DNA of 64,000 nt from Paenibacillus lentus. GTDB lineage: Bacteria > Bacillota > Bacilli > Paenibacillales > Paenibacillaceae. The translations under genes were made by a program, and so were the position numbers. Under the pieces are notes generated by a model. That model saw nothing but the letters and a program-made list of their open reading frames with translations. It had not been told where the DNA came from and did no database searches. Positions 42,554-52,700 of the stretch are shown in pieces. The DNA lies in NCBI RefSeq assembly GCF_003931855.1, contig NZ_CP034248.1, positions 2,542,001-2,606,000 on the forward strand. The letters are read 5' to 3'. Numbering within the stretch: position 1 is the first letter of the stretch; each line of letters starts with the position of its first letter.

Positions 42554-42883
42554 GTGAAAAAATACATGAACCAAGTGGTCGAGATCATTTACATGGATCG
42601 CAGAGGGAAAATTACGCAACGTTCGATTTATATTCATGCCATACGCCATGGGCTAGTGCGGGCAACATGCCAGCTGACGGGATCTCCCAGAGCTTTTAAA
42701 ATGGAGCAAATTCTAGCTCTTCGGCCTGTAAGGCAAATATCAAACCAGATTTCAAAGAAATTTCCCAAGCAGCCTACAAAGCAGTCTCCAAAGCAACCTA
42801 CAAACCAGTCTTTAAACGAACCTCTAAACCAGCCATTGAAGCAGTCCTTACCTTTGAGAGGAGGAAAATACCATGTTTCCTGA
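42554..42883 (+). CDS. Small WYL-like domain protein with a Lys/Gln/Pro repeat tail
   Basis: About 109 residues from GTG 42554. A first in-frame start at 42545 is possible but has a worse ribosome site. Residues about 8-55 (VVEIIYMDRRGKITQRSIYI, then GLVRATCQLTGSPRAFKME, then ILALRPV) follow the pattern of a short WYL-type ligand-binding domain. The tail is a degenerate repeat (KQPTKQSPKQPTNQSLN). The promoter upstream carries an SOS-box candidate, so DNA-damage control is inferred. The next gene overlaps its end. Confidence 0.6.
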   Translation: MKKYMNQVVEIIYMDRRGKITQRSIYIHAIRHGLVRATCQLTGSPRAFKMEQILALRPVRQISNQISKKFPKQPTKQSPKQPTNQSLNEPLNQPLKQSLPLRGGKYHVS

Positions 42884-43157
42884 TCTGGAACGCAAACTGC
42901 TGCGGATTATTCATAACTATTGGTCACAGCGGCACCGAATGCCGACGATGACAGAGCTTGAACGCACGACTGGTAGATACGAACCAGACATTGTAGCAGG
43001 ACTACAACAATTGGAGATAGAAGAATATCTTCACTGGCCGGATAAATCCACGTTGTTCAGCTTGAAGCTGCTTCATGCTCCCCAGTTTGAAGAGAGAGCA
43101 GTAAGCAAGGCGCGGCGAGGGATGCGCAGTGATATTGAGTATTGGACGAATTATTGA
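42873..43157 (+). CDS. Small winged-helix-like protein
   Basis: 94 residues. LERKLLRIIHNYWSQRHRMP, then TMTELERTTGRYEPDIVAGL and QQLEIEEYLHWPDKS, have the spacing of a LexA-N-terminal-like winged helix, so DNA binding is likely. It overlaps the WYL-like gene by 11 bases, with gagaggagg before the ATG. The two probably form an SOS-linked regulatory pair; targets unknown. Confidence 0.6.
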   Translation: MFPDLERKLLRIIHNYWSQRHRMPTMTELERTTGRYEPDIVAGLQQLEIEEYLHWPDKSTLFSLKLLHAPQFEERAVSKARRGMRSDIEYWTNY

Positions 43158-43193
43158 AGCCGCTACATATATTTCTAATTTTATAATCTTTAG

Positions 43194-43236
43194 AACAAGG
43201 GTTGTCTGGCATGATGCTAAGGCAATCCTTGTTTTG
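43194..43236 (+). terminator. Terminator after the winged-helix gene
   Basis: The stem aacaagg-g-ttg / caa-t-ccttgtt with an internal wobble is followed by ttgttg. Confidence 0.7.
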
Positions 43237-43299
43237 TTGTATTGAGCCTTATATTAGGTGAATTAGAGAATTCACGGTAAAAAGGAAGTAGAGCTGATT

Positions 43300-43335
43300 T
43301 TTTGAAATTTTATATTTTATATTTTATATTTTCCG
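43300..43335. repeat. AT-rich 7-bp tandem repeat
   Basis: ttttata is repeated about four times within a 310-bp intergenic region that holds nothing else recognisable apart from the preceding terminator. Confidence 0.6.
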
Positions 43336-43468
43336 TGCGAATGCGACAAAGGATATATTGACCAATGGAAAAATAAGGGTTAAAGTTAAGTTACACAATA
43401 TACCAATACTCTCGTTTTGTGGTTTGTTGTTTCTTCTTAGTATCTTAGTTTTGAAAATGGTATAGGGG

Positions 43469-44896
43469 GTGATTGCTGCTTTGAATCTTACAACGACGAT
43501 ATGCGAAGAACTGGAAGATTTCATGAAGAGGGAGGCGATGACGCTTCATCTTTTTGCAGAGAAATCCGGAGTTAACGCAGGTACGTTAAGTGGTATATTA
43601 AATGGCAATCGGCCAATCGCAATTATGCAGTTAGACCGCATTACGCATGTGATGGGCCTCCCTGAAGGAAGTTTATATGAACTGTTTATCAATGAGTGCT
43701 TTATCTCGGCTGCTCCTCATTGGCGACGATTGCGTCCGTTTTTGCTTCGTTGTGCTGAACTGAAGAAGCTTGACTGCATACGTGCGGTTGTATCTCGTTT
43801 GCTTGAAGATCTGAAGCAGATTACTGGAATTTTTGAAACGGCTGAATTAATGTTCGAGCAGGGATGGTATGAAGCGGCTACTATAATGTATGAATGTGTA
43901 ATCGAAAGTGAAAGATCGAACCATTCTGAGAGACTCGCGATAAGTTATTATAGAATTTTTCAAATTGATAGCATAGGTGGATATAATAGTATAGAATCTG
44001 CTATAAAATTTATTCCCTATAGGCATAGACTCCCAGTGAATTATTCACTTGATGGCCTTATTATGTTAACGGAGTTGTACTATGTCTATAAGAAATGGGA
44101 AGAAGTTGAGAACTATGCAGATGAGATGATTGATTTAACTAACGCTTTATATAAGAATCAACAATGGCATGACTCTGACTTTACACTTGCACGGCCTTTG
44201 GTTTATTACTACGGTAGAGGCTACTTGTACAAAGCAGCTTCTTATGATTATCGCAGAATGTTTGAAGAATCCAGAAGATGGATTGCAGAATATGCGGATC
44301 TCAGCTGGTTTGAAGGATTGGATAAAGCAGGATGGCTGGAAGTTGAAAGATATAAAATGTTTGCAGAAGCAAATCTACTCTCTGTAGATATTAAAGATGG
44401 GAAACGATCAAGAATAGCTGAATATGTACAATTCTTGGAAGAGAATCCAAGTGAAATTTTAGAGGGATTAATCACTTTACTCGAATCAGCAAATCGTTAT
44501 AAATTTTTTGTAGATGAGCACCTGGAGAAATTTGCGGGTGAAATTCAATTCTATAGCCGTATTAATCGAGAAAACCGTGGGAAATTAGGCGAGCTAAAGG
44601 TTCAGTACAAAGAACCATTTCACACCTTTCGTTGCTCATTGTTTTTTCAAAAGTACGCTATTTATTGTTTTAGAAAAAGGCTAATAAAAGACGGGGTGAG
44701 AAATACCCTACGCAGCTTTAAACATTCCATCAAAATCAATAGTAAACACAACATAGTTAACAGCATGGCACTATTTGAGTTTTATCGCAATTATACGACG
44801 AAGCAGCAACGTAATGCATACGTTAAATATTGTAGAGAGGTATGGGACTATGAAGAAGAATTTAATGAGGGTGACTACAATAATTCTTTGCTTTAG
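43469..44896 (+). CDS. HTH-TPR transcriptional regulator (RRNPP-like)
   Basis: 475 residues starting at GTG 43469 after tataggggg. The N-terminal XRE-type HTH (about 12-70) includes LHLFAEKSGVNAGTLSGILN and RITHVMGLPEGSLYEL. A long all-helical C-terminal part follows with TPR-like hairpins (LMFEQGWYEAATIMYECVIE; YVYKKWEEVENYADEMIDL). This is the plan of quorum-peptide-responsive regulators (Rgg/PlcR/NprR type). No peptide gene was identified nearby. The only possible partner gene downstream is Spo0E-like. Confidence 0.75.
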   Translation: MIAALNLTTTICEELEDFMKREAMTLHLFAEKSGVNAGTLSGILNGNRPIAIMQLDRITHVMGLPEGSLYELFINECFISAAPHWRRLRPFLLRCAELKKLDCIRAVVSRLLEDLKQITGIFETAELMFEQGWYEAATIMYECVIESERSNHSERLAISYYRIFQIDSIGGYNSIESAIKFIPYRHRLPVNYSLDGLIMLTELYYVYKKWEEVENYADEMIDLTNALYKNQQWHDSDFTLARPLVYYYGRGYLYKAASYDYRRMFEESRRWIAEYADLSWFEGLDKAGWLEVERYKMFAEANLLSVDIKDGKRSRIAEYVQFLEENPSEILEGLITLLESANRYKFFVDEHLEKFAGEIQFYSRINRENRGKLGELKVQYKEPFHTFRCSLFFQKYAIYCFRKRLIKDGVRNTLRSFKHSIKINSKHNIVNSMALFEFYRNYTTKQQRNAYVKYCREVWDYEEEFNEGDYNNSLL

Positions 44897-44984
44897 TATA
44901 CCAGTCCAACATTTTATTGCGATGTTTTCACATGGTGCAGGTAACTAGGAAAAGCTAACTTGCTTTTCTGAGTAACATTCACCC

Positions 44985-45015
44985 GACCAGCTTCCAAAGC
45001 TGGTCTTTATTTTAT
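44985..45015 (+). terminator. Terminator after the HTH-TPR gene
   Basis: The 9-bp stem gaccagctt / aagctggtc is followed by tttattttattt. Confidence 0.9.
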
Positions 45016-45113
45016 TTATTTTTACCTAAAATTACAAAAAACGATTTTGCAAAATCGGTTTATAGGTCATATTATGCAACTTATCCTAAAATATCCATAA
45101 GGTGGTGTTTTAG

Positions 45114-45305
45114 GTGAGTGGAACAAAATCCAAATATATTAAACATAGAATAGAGGAAGAGCGGCAGCGGCTGGGGCTGCTGGCTAAGCAATATGGTTTG
45201 CAGGATATACGCGTGCTGAAGCAGTCTATGGAGCTGGATCAGCTGATTAATCAATATAACGAAGTAAAGTATGATTATATGCGCAGGAAAGAGCCGATTG
45301 CTTAG
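45114..45305 (+). CDS. Spo0E-family aspartyl-phosphate phosphatase
   Basis: 63 residues starting at a GTG preceded by aaggtggtg. Two antiparallel helices carry the family motif SMELDQLINQY (variant of SQELD), which in Spo0E dephosphorylates Spo0A-P and delays sporulation. Its presence supports an endospore-forming host. Confidence 0.9.
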   Translation: MSGTKSKYIKHRIEEERQRLGLLAKQYGLQDIRVLKQSMELDQLINQYNEVKYDYMRRKEPIA

Positions 45306-45349
45306 AGCAACCGACTCTGTGCAAATTGATTATAGACATCCCTCATTCC

Positions 45350-46927
45350 CTAACGAAAAGAGGTTGCCAAGCTTTGGAGCAAGGTTCGCACGTCGTATTG
45401 ATACTGGTTGATCGGTACAATCGGCTTATCGATTCCCAGCAGTTGATAGACGGCGATTCGGGCGGTTCTGACGGAATACTCCTCTGTAAAAACAACGTCA
45501 TCGGGAATTTCGCAGAATTGGCCGATAAAGGCCAGGTTCGTTGACCCTTCGGGGACGACCTCCGGCCGATCGCCGAGCGTTCTTGGCATGAATTGCGCCG
45601 TAATATACGGCATCATGCAGGGAATACAGTTCGCGGAGCGGATAATTTCATCCTTATCGTCCTCGAATTTCAAATGATGCAATAGCTCTGTCAAAATTTC
45701 CTCTCCGGTACAATCACACATTCGCTTTTTCACATAGTCTCCGACTTGATCCGGGTATAAGCCATAGCCCCAGAACACTTTTATATCCTCGGGCTGGTTG
45801 CGGAAATGGGGCTGATGCGCCAGTACAATCGACATGAACCAACTGGAGTCCTTGAAGGTAACTAGAGCGCCAGTTCCGGCCTTGTTGCGTGTGAAGCTCT
45901 CCATAAGGTCAAAGAAGCGGGATTCCTTGCAGGTGACGGTGAAGGATTCCCATTTGGATTCGTCGATATGGTCATCGAAGGACGAAGGATTGCCGAGTCT
46001 CCCCGGTTTCTTCGCGGCAATTCGATCCCATAGCTGCCAGGAGCTGCCTTTGCCGTTTAGTCGTGGAGGTGTTGTCATCGAACCCAAATCGGAGCTCTCC
46101 GTCATCGAGCCGTTCGTTATAATCACGAGATCCTCTTCAGCCAGATCCAATATTTTCTGCTTACCGTCCTTTACATAATGCATACGAGTTACGGTAATGT
46201 CATCGCCTTCTTTAAAATCCAAATCCGTTACTGTACATTTCAGTTCAAAGTCCACGCTATGCTTCTGCAAATATTGCTGCAGCGGAACGATAAGCGAATC
46301 GTATTGGTTGTAGGGCGTACGGGTGACGCCTTCCAGCGTATGAATTCTCGGAAACTCATGCATGAAGCGAAGCATGTACCTCTTAAGCTCGACAGCGCTG
46401 TGCCAGGGCTGAAAGGCGAAGGTCGTTGCCCACATATACCAGAAATTTGTCTGGAAAAAATGAGGCCCGAACCACTCGTTAATCCGCATTCGGCCGATTT
46501 GTGTTTCCGGTGCAAGGATCAGCTTGGCCATGGCCATACGATCACCCATGTCAAATCCCATGGAGCTCACATCTTCAATTTCGCCATTTTTATTCACAAG
46601 CCTCGCCCTGGAATGCGTGGGATGCGCCGTGTCAAAGGCGACGATCTCCTCCCTTACCGACTGGCTCGGGTCATCCACAGAGGGGATGGAGCTTAGCAAG
46701 TCCCATAAATTTTCATACGTTTCATCGTTCAGCATCCTGCCGCCGCGGATCACATAGCCATGCTTGCGATCGCCCGCGCCGTCGTTGCTCCCTCCCAGTA
46801 CTTTCAATTCTTCGATAATATGAATTTGTTGTCCTGGGAAGCCGCAATCCCTGATCAGAAAAGCTGCTCCTGCCAATGAGGCAATGCCTCCTCCAATAAA
46901 GTACACCTGATTGCTGTATGTGCCCAT
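45350..46927 (-). CDS. Oleate hydratase (myosin-cross-reactive antigen family)
   Basis: A 525-residue FAD enzyme that adds water to the cis-9 double bond of oleate and related fatty acids, giving 10-hydroxystearate. It detoxifies free unsaturated fatty acids at the membrane. N-terminal FAD motif: VYFIGGGIASLAGAAFLIRD. Family segments: EELKVLGGSNDGAGDRKHGY, GGRMLNDETYENLWDLL, TNFWYMWATTFAFQPWHSAV and TEEYSVRTARIAVYQLLGI. The start is the ATG at 46927 because gagg lies 9 bases upstream; two nearer ATGs at 46936 and 46933 touch that site. A TetR-type regulator gene lies upstream on the same strand. Confidence 0.92.
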   Translation of the reverse strand: MGTYSNQVYFIGGGIASLAGAAFLIRDCGFPGQQIHIIEELKVLGGSNDGAGDRKHGYVIRGGRMLNDETYENLWDLLSSIPSVDDPSQSVREEIVAFDTAHPTHSRARLVNKNGEIEDVSSMGFDMGDRMAMAKLILAPETQIGRMRINEWFGPHFFQTNFWYMWATTFAFQPWHSAVELKRYMLRFMHEFPRIHTLEGVTRTPYNQYDSLIVPLQQYLQKHSVDFELKCTVTDLDFKEGDDITVTRMHYVKDGKQKILDLAEEDLVIITNGSMTESSDLGSMTTPPRLNGKGSSWQLWDRIAAKKPGRLGNPSSFDDHIDESKWESFTVTCKESRFFDLMESFTRNKAGTGALVTFKDSSWFMSIVLAHQPHFRNQPEDIKVFWGYGLYPDQVGDYVKKRMCDCTGEEILTELLHHLKFEDDKDEIIRSANCIPCMMPYITAQFMPRTLGDRPEVVPEGSTNLAFIGQFCEIPDDVVFTEEYSVRTARIAVYQLLGIDKPIVPINQYQYDVRTLLQSLATSFR

Positions 46928-47037
46928 ATCCATCATCCTCGCCTTCGTAGATTTTGATGAAACCTTGGAACATGAGAGACATCTTAAATGTACGAAATTC
47001 CCTTTTTGTAGAAAACCGACAGAAGGCGGGCGGTGTA

Positions 47038-47670
47038 TTATTTTTGGACATATTCGTGCCATTGTCTAGATTTTGGACACTTCTCATAGCGCTGCAATGC
47101 GCGTTCAAAATTACCTTCCATAAGCTCGCTTAATCGCTTCACGATCCGTGACGGAGGTTCCTTCATGCCGTCTTGCATCCACTGGATCACGAGTCCCGTA
47201 AAGGCAAGTGTATAAAAATTAGCGAGGAAGCTTTTATCTTCGTCGGCAACGCGCATGCTGCTGCTTACTTCATGGACGACCCCGAGCATAAGATCATAGG
47301 TGGCAGCATAGAGATACGAGTCCAAATGACTCCGCGCGAGGGAATGGAGCGTGTTCAGACAAAAGGCTTTATTGTTCTCGATATAAGTAAAAATCGTATA
47401 AAGCCCCTGCGTCCAGGTCTGGTAGCTGCGGAATGGGGATAGGCTATCGATGGCTTCCGTTTGATAAATCCAACCTAGCAAGTCATAAATATCTTGAAAA
47501 TGGTAGTAAAACGTCTGCCGATTTACTCCGCAGTGATTCACGATTTGTTTGACGGTGATTTTGCTTAAGGGAAGCTCTTGCATGGTTTGCTTCAAAGAGC
47601 GGGCCAAAGCCTTTTTAGTGATAGAGGAAGTGGACAAAAGGATCACCTGCTTCATTGTTTTGTTAACCAT
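47038..47670 (-). CDS. TetR-family regulator (DhaS/TetR_C_8-like)
   Basis: About 210 residues from ATG 47670, or 205 from ATG 47655; no clear ribosome site decides. The N-terminal TetR helix-turn-helix is ITKKALARSLKQTMQELPLS, then KITVKQIVNHCGVNRQTFYY. A TetR_C_8-like ligand domain follows. It lies about 110 bp upstream of, and codirectional with, the oleate hydratase gene, so fatty-acid-responsive control of that gene is the simplest reading (inference). Confidence 0.85.
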   Translation of the reverse strand: MVNKTMKQVILLSTSSITKKALARSLKQTMQELPLSKITVKQIVNHCGVNRQTFYYHFQDIYDLLGWIYQTEAIDSLSPFRSYQTWTQGLYTIFTYIENNKAFCLNTLHSLARSHLDSYLYAATYDLMLGVVHEVSSSMRVADEDKSFLANFYTLAFTGLVIQWMQDGMKEPPSRIVKRLSELMEGNFERALQRYEKCPKSRQWHEYVQK

Positions 47671-47689
47671 ATATATCCAATGGTAACAC

Positions 47690-47728
47690 AAAAAACAAGC
47701 TTCACTTCTTAACAAAGAGTGAAGCTTG
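47690..47728 (-). terminator. Terminator of the sugar ABC transporter operon
   Basis: A perfect 11-bp stem caagcttcact / agtgaagcttg is followed on the minus strand by tttttt, 35 bases after the permease stop. Confidence 0.9.
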
Positions 47729-47762
47729 CTGTATTTTGCATGCATATATCCTCTAAATGAAA

Positions 47763-48926
47763 TTAATTCGTTTTGGATTTGTTGTAAATATCGAAGGCCA
47801 CGGCGAGAAGGAGGACAAGTCCTTTGATACCTTGCTGCCAATCAACCCCGAGGCCAATGAGGGACATCCCGTTGTTCATGACGCCCATGACCAGGCCGCC
47901 GATGATCGCCCCGATGACGGTGCCGATGCCGCCGGAAGCGGAAGCTCCGCCAATGAAGCAAGCTGCGATTGCATCTAGCTCGAAGTTTGTCCCTGCTTTA
48001 GGTGTTGCCGCGTTCAGGCGCGCCGCAAAGATAAGGCCGGATAGCGCCGCCATGGCTCCCATGTTGACGAACACCCAGAAGGTGACCTTTTTCGTCTTGA
48101 CCCCGGATAACTTCGCGGCTTTCTCATTGCCGCCCAACGCGTAAATATGTCGCCCGGCAATCATTCGGTTCATCACGAAGGAATAGATGACGATGAGCAC
48201 AAATAGGATGACGAGAATATTCGGAATCCCATTATACGTAGCCAGCACATAGGTGAAAACGTTGACGACGGCGACTAGGGAGGCCACCTTGGTGATGAAA
48301 ATCCATATCGGCGCTGTCTCGAAATTGTATTTGATCTGCGTCTTGCGATCCTTCCATTCCTGCCAAACGACGAGTAGGGAAAGAATGACGCCGAGCACGA
48401 TCGTCATGATGTGAATATTCGCGCCCCCGAACCAGTCGGGAAGGAAGCCGGAGCTGATTTTCTGAAAGGACTTTGGAAACGGCGAGATTGATTGACCGTT
48501 CAAAATGATCATAGTCAGACCACGGAACAGCAGCATGCCGGCTAGGGTAACGATAAAGGCGGGAATTCGTACGTAAGCGATCCAGAAGCCTTGCCATGCA
48601 CCGATCAACGCTCCGACTCCCAGCGAAATGATGACCGCGAGGAAAGGGGGGAGCTGCAGGTCGACCATCATGATCGCTGCTAGCGCCCCGATAAAGGCCG
48701 CGATGGAGCCGACCGACAGATCGATGTGTCCTGTAATGATAACGAGTACCATCCCGATTGCTAACACAAGGATATAGCTATTTTGCAAGATTAAGTTTGT
48801 GACATTAAGCGGCTTTAACAGAATGCCGTCGGTGAGGATTTGAAATAAGACCGTAATGAAGACTAATGCGATAATCATGCCGTACTGGCGAATATTTTTT
48901 TTGAAAAGCTCGCTAATCATTTGCAT
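47763..48926 (-). CDS. Sugar ABC transporter permease (GguB/MmsB-like)
   Basis: 387 residues with eight to ten hydrophobic segments in the BPD_transp_2 arrangement (AIGMVLVIITGHIDLSVGSI is the family hallmark). Segment GGASASGGIGTVIGAIIGGL is the conserved EAA-like loop region. It works with the ATPase and binding protein encoded upstream to import a monosaccharide such as galactose, xylose or arabinose. It starts 4 bases after the ATPase stop and is followed by a terminator. Confidence 0.92.
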   Translation of the reverse strand: MQMISELFKKNIRQYGMIIALVFITVLFQILTDGILLKPLNVTNLILQNSYILVLAIGMVLVIITGHIDLSVGSIAAFIGALAAIMMVDLQLPPFLAVIISLGVGALIGAWQGFWIAYVRIPAFIVTLAGMLLFRGLTMIILNGQSISPFPKSFQKISSGFLPDWFGGANIHIMTIVLGVILSLLVVWQEWKDRKTQIKYNFETAPIWIFITKVASLVAVVNVFTYVLATYNGIPNILVILFVLIVIYSFVMNRMIAGRHIYALGGNEKAAKLSGVKTKKVTFWVFVNMGAMAALSGLIFAARLNAATPKAGTNFELDAIAACFIGGASASGGIGTVIGAIIGGLVMGVMNNGMSLIGLGVDWQQGIKGLVLLLAVAFDIYNKSKTN

Positions 48927-48930
48927 GTCC

Positions 48931-50460
48931 TTACCCCCTGCCTCGAGTCATAGATTTCATCAGTACTTCCTGGGTGGCGTCCTCGCGGTTGACCTCGCCG
49001 GTAATGCGCCCTTCGCTCATAACATAGATGCGGTCGCACATGCCGAGCAGCTCCGGGAGCTCCGAGGAAATGAACAGGATGCCTTTCCCTTCGTCTGCCA
49101 GTTGATTGACGATCGAGTAAATTTCGTATTTGGCGCCGACATCAATGCCGCGGGTAGGTTCGTCCAGGATAAGAATTTCAGGCTGAGCGTAAATCCACTT
49201 GCTGAGTACCACCTTCTGCTGATTTCCCCCGCTTAAATTGACTGTTTTTTGCAAAATGCTCGGCGTCTTGATCTTTAGTTTCTCGCGGTAATCCTCAGCT
49301 ACGAGCACTTCTTCGTTCTCATTGATTACGCCGTGGCGGGACAGCTTGCTCAGGTTGGCAAGTGAAATATTCCGCTTGATATCGTCGATTAACACGAGTC
49401 CGTAGTCTTTGCGGTCCTCGGTCACATACGCGATGCCATGCTGGATGGCGGTGCTGATATCGTTCAACTGGATCTCCTTGCCGTGCAGCAGCAGCTTACC
49501 CTGGATGTTCCTGCCGTAGGATTTGCCGAAGATACTCATCGCGAGCTCTGTTCTTCCCGCGCCCATGAGACCGGCTACACCGACAATTTCACCGCGTTGG
49601 ATATGGATATTGATGTTGTCCAGCATTTTGCGGCCTTCATGCTCTGGATGATCGACCTGCCAGTTCTGTACCTCAAAAATTTTCTCCCCGATATTTGGGA
49701 CACGCTCCGGGTAACGGTGGGTCAGATCCCGGCCGACCATGCCTTTGATGATGACATCCTCCGTCACCTGATCCTCATGCATATCCAGCGTCTGAATTGT
49801 CTTCCCATCCCGCAAAATCGTGATCGAATCCGCGACCTTCTCGATTTCATTCAGCTTATGGGAAATAATAATTGAAGAGATGCCTTGCTGCTTCAGCTCC
49901 AGGATCAAATTAAGCAGATTCTCGCTATCATCCTCGTTAAGCGCGGCCGTCGGCTCATCGAGGATGAGCAGCTTCACCTTTTTGGACAGCGCTTTGGCGA
50001 TTTCCACCAGCTGCTGTTTGCCGACCCCGATGTTAATGACATGGGTGTTAGGGGATTCTTTTAGCCCGACAGTTGCAAGCAGTTCTCTCGTTTTGATCGT
50101 TGTCTCGTTCCAGTTGATGATACCGCGCTTTGTTTGCTCATTGCCGAGAAAAATATTCTCCGCAATCGATAGATAGGGGATCAAAGCTAGCTCCTGGTGA
50201 ATGATGACGATGCCCAGGCTTTCGCTCTGCTTAATATCCTTGAATTCGCAAACCTCTCCTTTGAATAAAATATCTCCTTCATACGAGCCATGCGGATAGA
50301 CACCACTCAGCACCTTCATCAGCGTGGATTTACCGGCGCCGTTCTCTCCGCAGAGGGCGTGTATTTCACCTTCTTTGACTTTCAAATTCACATTCTCCAG
50401 CGCCTTGACGCCTGGAAAAGTCTTCGTAATTCCTCTCATCTCCAAAATGAAGTCACTCAC
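48931..50460 (-). CDS. Sugar ABC transporter ATP-binding protein (GguA/MmsA-like), tandem ATPase
   Basis: 509 residues from GTG 50460; this matches the family start [20 protein letters not shown]. Two ABC cassettes: Walker [17 protein letters not shown] and signature [17 protein letters not shown] in the first; degenerate [16 protein letters not shown] and signature [16 protein letters not shown] in the second; Walker [12 protein letters not shown] and [14 protein letters not shown]. It energises import through the adjacent permease. The gene is separated from the binding-protein gene by a repeat-filled 400-bp gap. Confidence 0.93.
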   Translation of the reverse strand: MSDFILEMRGITKTFPGVKALENVNLKVKEGEIHALCGENGAGKSTLMKVLSGVYPHGSYEGDILFKGEVCEFKDIKQSESLGIVIIHQELALIPYLSIAENIFLGNEQTKRGIINWNETTIKTRELLATVGLKESPNTHVINIGVGKQQLVEIAKALSKKVKLLILDEPTAALNEDDSENLLNLILELKQQGISSIIISHKLNEIEKVADSITILRDGKTIQTLDMHEDQVTEDVIIKGMVGRDLTHRYPERVPNIGEKIFEVQNWQVDHPEHEGRKMLDNINIHIQRGEIVGVAGLMGAGRTELAMSIFGKSYGRNIQGKLLLHGKEIQLNDISTAIQHGIAYVTEDRKDYGLVLIDDIKRNISLANLSKLSRHGVINENEEVLVAEDYREKLKIKTPSILQKTVNLSGGNQQKVVLSKWIYAQPEILILDEPTRGIDVGAKYEIYSIVNQLADEGKGILFISSELPELLGMCDRIYVMSEGRITGEVNREDATQEVLMKSMTRGRG

Positions 50461-50599
50461 TGTCTTCACCAAGCCTTTCGTCTCCATTCGACGTCTCCAT
50501 TCGAGTACAAAGGATAGCGGAGGCCGGTAGGCCACCGCTGTATTTATGGGCATGAGCTGTTTGCGGGAACATCTCAAGCTTGAAGCGCTCATGCTGAAT

Positions 50600-50840
50600 G
50601 CATGACAGCCGCGGCGGCATCCCAGCACATGGTATCTCCGCTGCATGACCTCGGTTGGTCATGACAGCCGCCGTGGCACTCCTAGCGCATGTATCTCCGC
50701 TGCATGACCTCGGTTGGTCAAGATAGCCGTGCGGCACTCCTAGCACATGATATCTCCGCTGCATGACCTCGGTTGGTCAAGATAGCCGCCGTGGCACTCC
50801 TAGCGCATGGTATCTCCACTGCATGACCGCGGATGACCGC
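50600..50840. repeat. 59-60-bp hairpin-containing tandem repeats between gguA-like and chvE-like genes
   Basis: gcatgacctcggttggtca recurs at 50643, 50702 and 50761, with a decayed copy at 50821 and a partial one before 50600. Each unit holds a small palindrome (catgacc / ggtcatg in the best copy) and a variable ggcactcctagcgcatg part. Short frames across it are artefacts of the repeat. Confidence 0.85.
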
Positions 50841-50864
50841 ATGCATTCGTTCAAGTCACGCCAT

Positions 50865-51956
50865 TTACAGTCCCAGCTCTTCCTTCGTGTAGTAGCCGGT
50901 CTCTACCAATTGTTGTTCCACGTTGTCCTTGTCTACGGATTTTGGTTCCAGTAGATAGGAAGGTACGACTTTGACTCCGTTATCATAGGTTTCTGTGTCG
51001 TTGACCTCCGCTTCTGTGCCTTCGAGGATGCTGAGAGCCATACCGACCGCTTTTTTCGCCAGCTCGCGCGTATCCTTAAACACCGTTTGCGTCTGCTCGC
51101 CAGCTAGAATCGACTTGATGGAAGCGAGCTCCGCATCCTGCCCGGTAACGATCGGCATAGGCTTGTTGCCGGATCCGTAGCCGACGCCTTTCAGGGAGGA
51201 GAGAATACCGATACTGATTCCGTCGTAAGGAGATAGAATTGCGTCCACGTTCTCGGTTGCATAGTGAGCACTTAACAGGTTATCCATACGCGCTTGCGCT
51301 GTAGCACCGTCCCAGCGAAGGGTGGCGATTTGCTCCATTTTCGTCTGGTTGCTGCGGACGACCAGCTTGCCGGAATCGATATAAGGCTGAAGAATGGACA
51401 TCGCGCCATTGTAGAAGAAATAAGCATTGTTGTCATCTGGCGATCCGCCGAACAGCTCGATGTTGAATGGGCCTTGACCATCTTTTAGCCCAAGCTTTTC
51501 TTCAATATAAGAGGCCTGTTGTACACCAACCTGGAAGTTGTCGAACGTTGCATAATAGTCCACATGTTCACTGTTCATGATGAGGCGGTCATAAGCGACG
51601 ACCTTGATGCCTTGATCATGGGCTTTTTGCAGCACTTCGGTAATCGCGGAGCCGTCGATGGAAGCGATGACGAGAACGTCCACGCCTTTGGTAATCATGT
51701 TCTCGATTTGGGACACCTGGTTCTCTACAACGTCTTCGCCGTACTGCAGGTCGGTGCCGTATCCATGACTCTGGAATTCCTTCACCATATTGTTGCCGTC
51801 ATTGACCCAGCGTTCCGACGATTTCGTCGGCATCGCGATCCCGACCGTGCCTTTTTCGCCTTTTGTCGTGCCGCCGCTGCTGTTATCCTTGCTCCCGCAA
51901 GCGGATAAAGATAATGCCAAGACGAATGTCAGCAGCAATAATGTCGCTTTTTTCAT
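50865..51956 (-). CDS. Sugar-binding lipoprotein (ChvE-like)
   Basis: A 363-residue extracellular lipoprotein. The signal peptide ends with the lipobox LSACG (Cys about 20), followed by a Ser/Gly-rich linker. The Peripla_BP_4-type body has [60 protein letters not shown] and [18 protein letters not shown]. These match ChvE/multiple-monosaccharide-binding proteins. It is the first gene of the chvE-gguA-gguB-type operon. A possible catabolite-control site lies just upstream. Confidence 0.93.
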   Translation of the reverse strand: MKKATLLLLTFVLALSLSACGSKDNSSGGTTKGEKGTVGIAMPTKSSERWVNDGNNMVKEFQSHGYGTDLQYGEDVVENQVSQIENMITKGVDVLVIASIDGSAITEVLQKAHDQGIKVVAYDRLIMNSEHVDYYATFDNFQVGVQQASYIEEKLGLKDGQGPFNIELFGGSPDDNNAYFFYNGAMSILQPYIDSGKLVVRSNQTKMEQIATLRWDGATAQARMDNLLSAHYATENVDAILSPYDGISIGILSSLKGVGYGSGNKPMPIVTGQDAELASIKSILAGEQTQTVFKDTRELAKKAVGMALSILEGTEAEVNDTETYDNGVKVVPSYLLEPKSVDKDNVEQQLVETGYYTKEELGL

Positions 51957-51994
51957 AATCGCTTACCCCCCGTGTATAAGTTATTTTTACATTT

Positions 51995-52008
51995 TGGATA
52001 CGCTTTCA
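51995..52008 (-). promoter_or_regulatory. Candidate catabolite-responsive element upstream of the ChvE-like gene
   Basis: On the minus strand TGAAAGCGTATCCA matches the CcpA consensus TGWAANCGNTNWCA except at two positions. It is about 40-50 bases before the start codon, suitable for repression by preferred sugars. Confidence 0.5.
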
Positions 52009-52099
52009 CGAGACAGTATATCAAGGGGGAGCTGTGTTCGTATTTACAATAAAGCTACTCTTTTTATAAAAATCAAACTTATTTGTGGGGAAGCAACTT

Positions 52100-52345
52100 T
52101 ATGGTGGGGGAGTAAGTAAGGTAAGTAAGTGAGTTAGTAGGCCTGCCAGCCTGCAAGTAAGCAAGGAAGCAAGCATGTTAGTAGGTTAGTAGGCCTGCTG
52201 CCTGTAAGAAAGCAAGTAAGCAAGTAAGCAAGGAAGTAAGCATGTTAGTAGGTTAGTAGGCCTGCCAGCCTTTAAGTAAGCCTGTAAGTAAGTCTGCAAG
52301 TAAGCGAGCTAGCTGGCTCGTGGGTCTGTCAGCCCCTCAGCCCGT
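52100..52345. repeat. Low-complexity gtaag/caag repeats
   Basis: Runs of aagtaagcaagtaagc alternate with taggttagtaggcctgcc in units of about 90-100 bp (three copies). No gene is supported in 52010-52690, apart from ordinary AT-rich sequence to the right. Confidence 0.7.
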
Positions 52346-52700
52346 CAGACCCTTCAATTCTAACGATTGCCATTGCCGTTAATCCGCTTGTTTTTCACAT
52401 TCTGAGATTCTAACGGTTGTATATGTTGCTATTTTAGAGTTTTTAATATGTTGCAACGAATTCGGTACAAATAACGTGGATTACAATCGTTAGGATACCG
52501 AAGTGCTCATTTTCAACGGATTAACGGTCGTGGCAATCGTTAGAAATTTGAAAAGGATAGTAGGCTTTTTTGAACCGTCTTAGATTTATATAATATACTC
52601 AGTGAGGAGATATTTGCGTTGTCGACTTTCGAACCGGAGTAAGTCTGTTACCGTAGCAGAGGGTGTTGATCGGAAATCAGAATATTAAGAGGTGGGAAAT

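Noticed and set aside
50453..50764. Minus-strand open frame over the 59-bp repeats
   Set aside because: Translation repeats with the DNA unit and overlaps the start of the ATPase gene.
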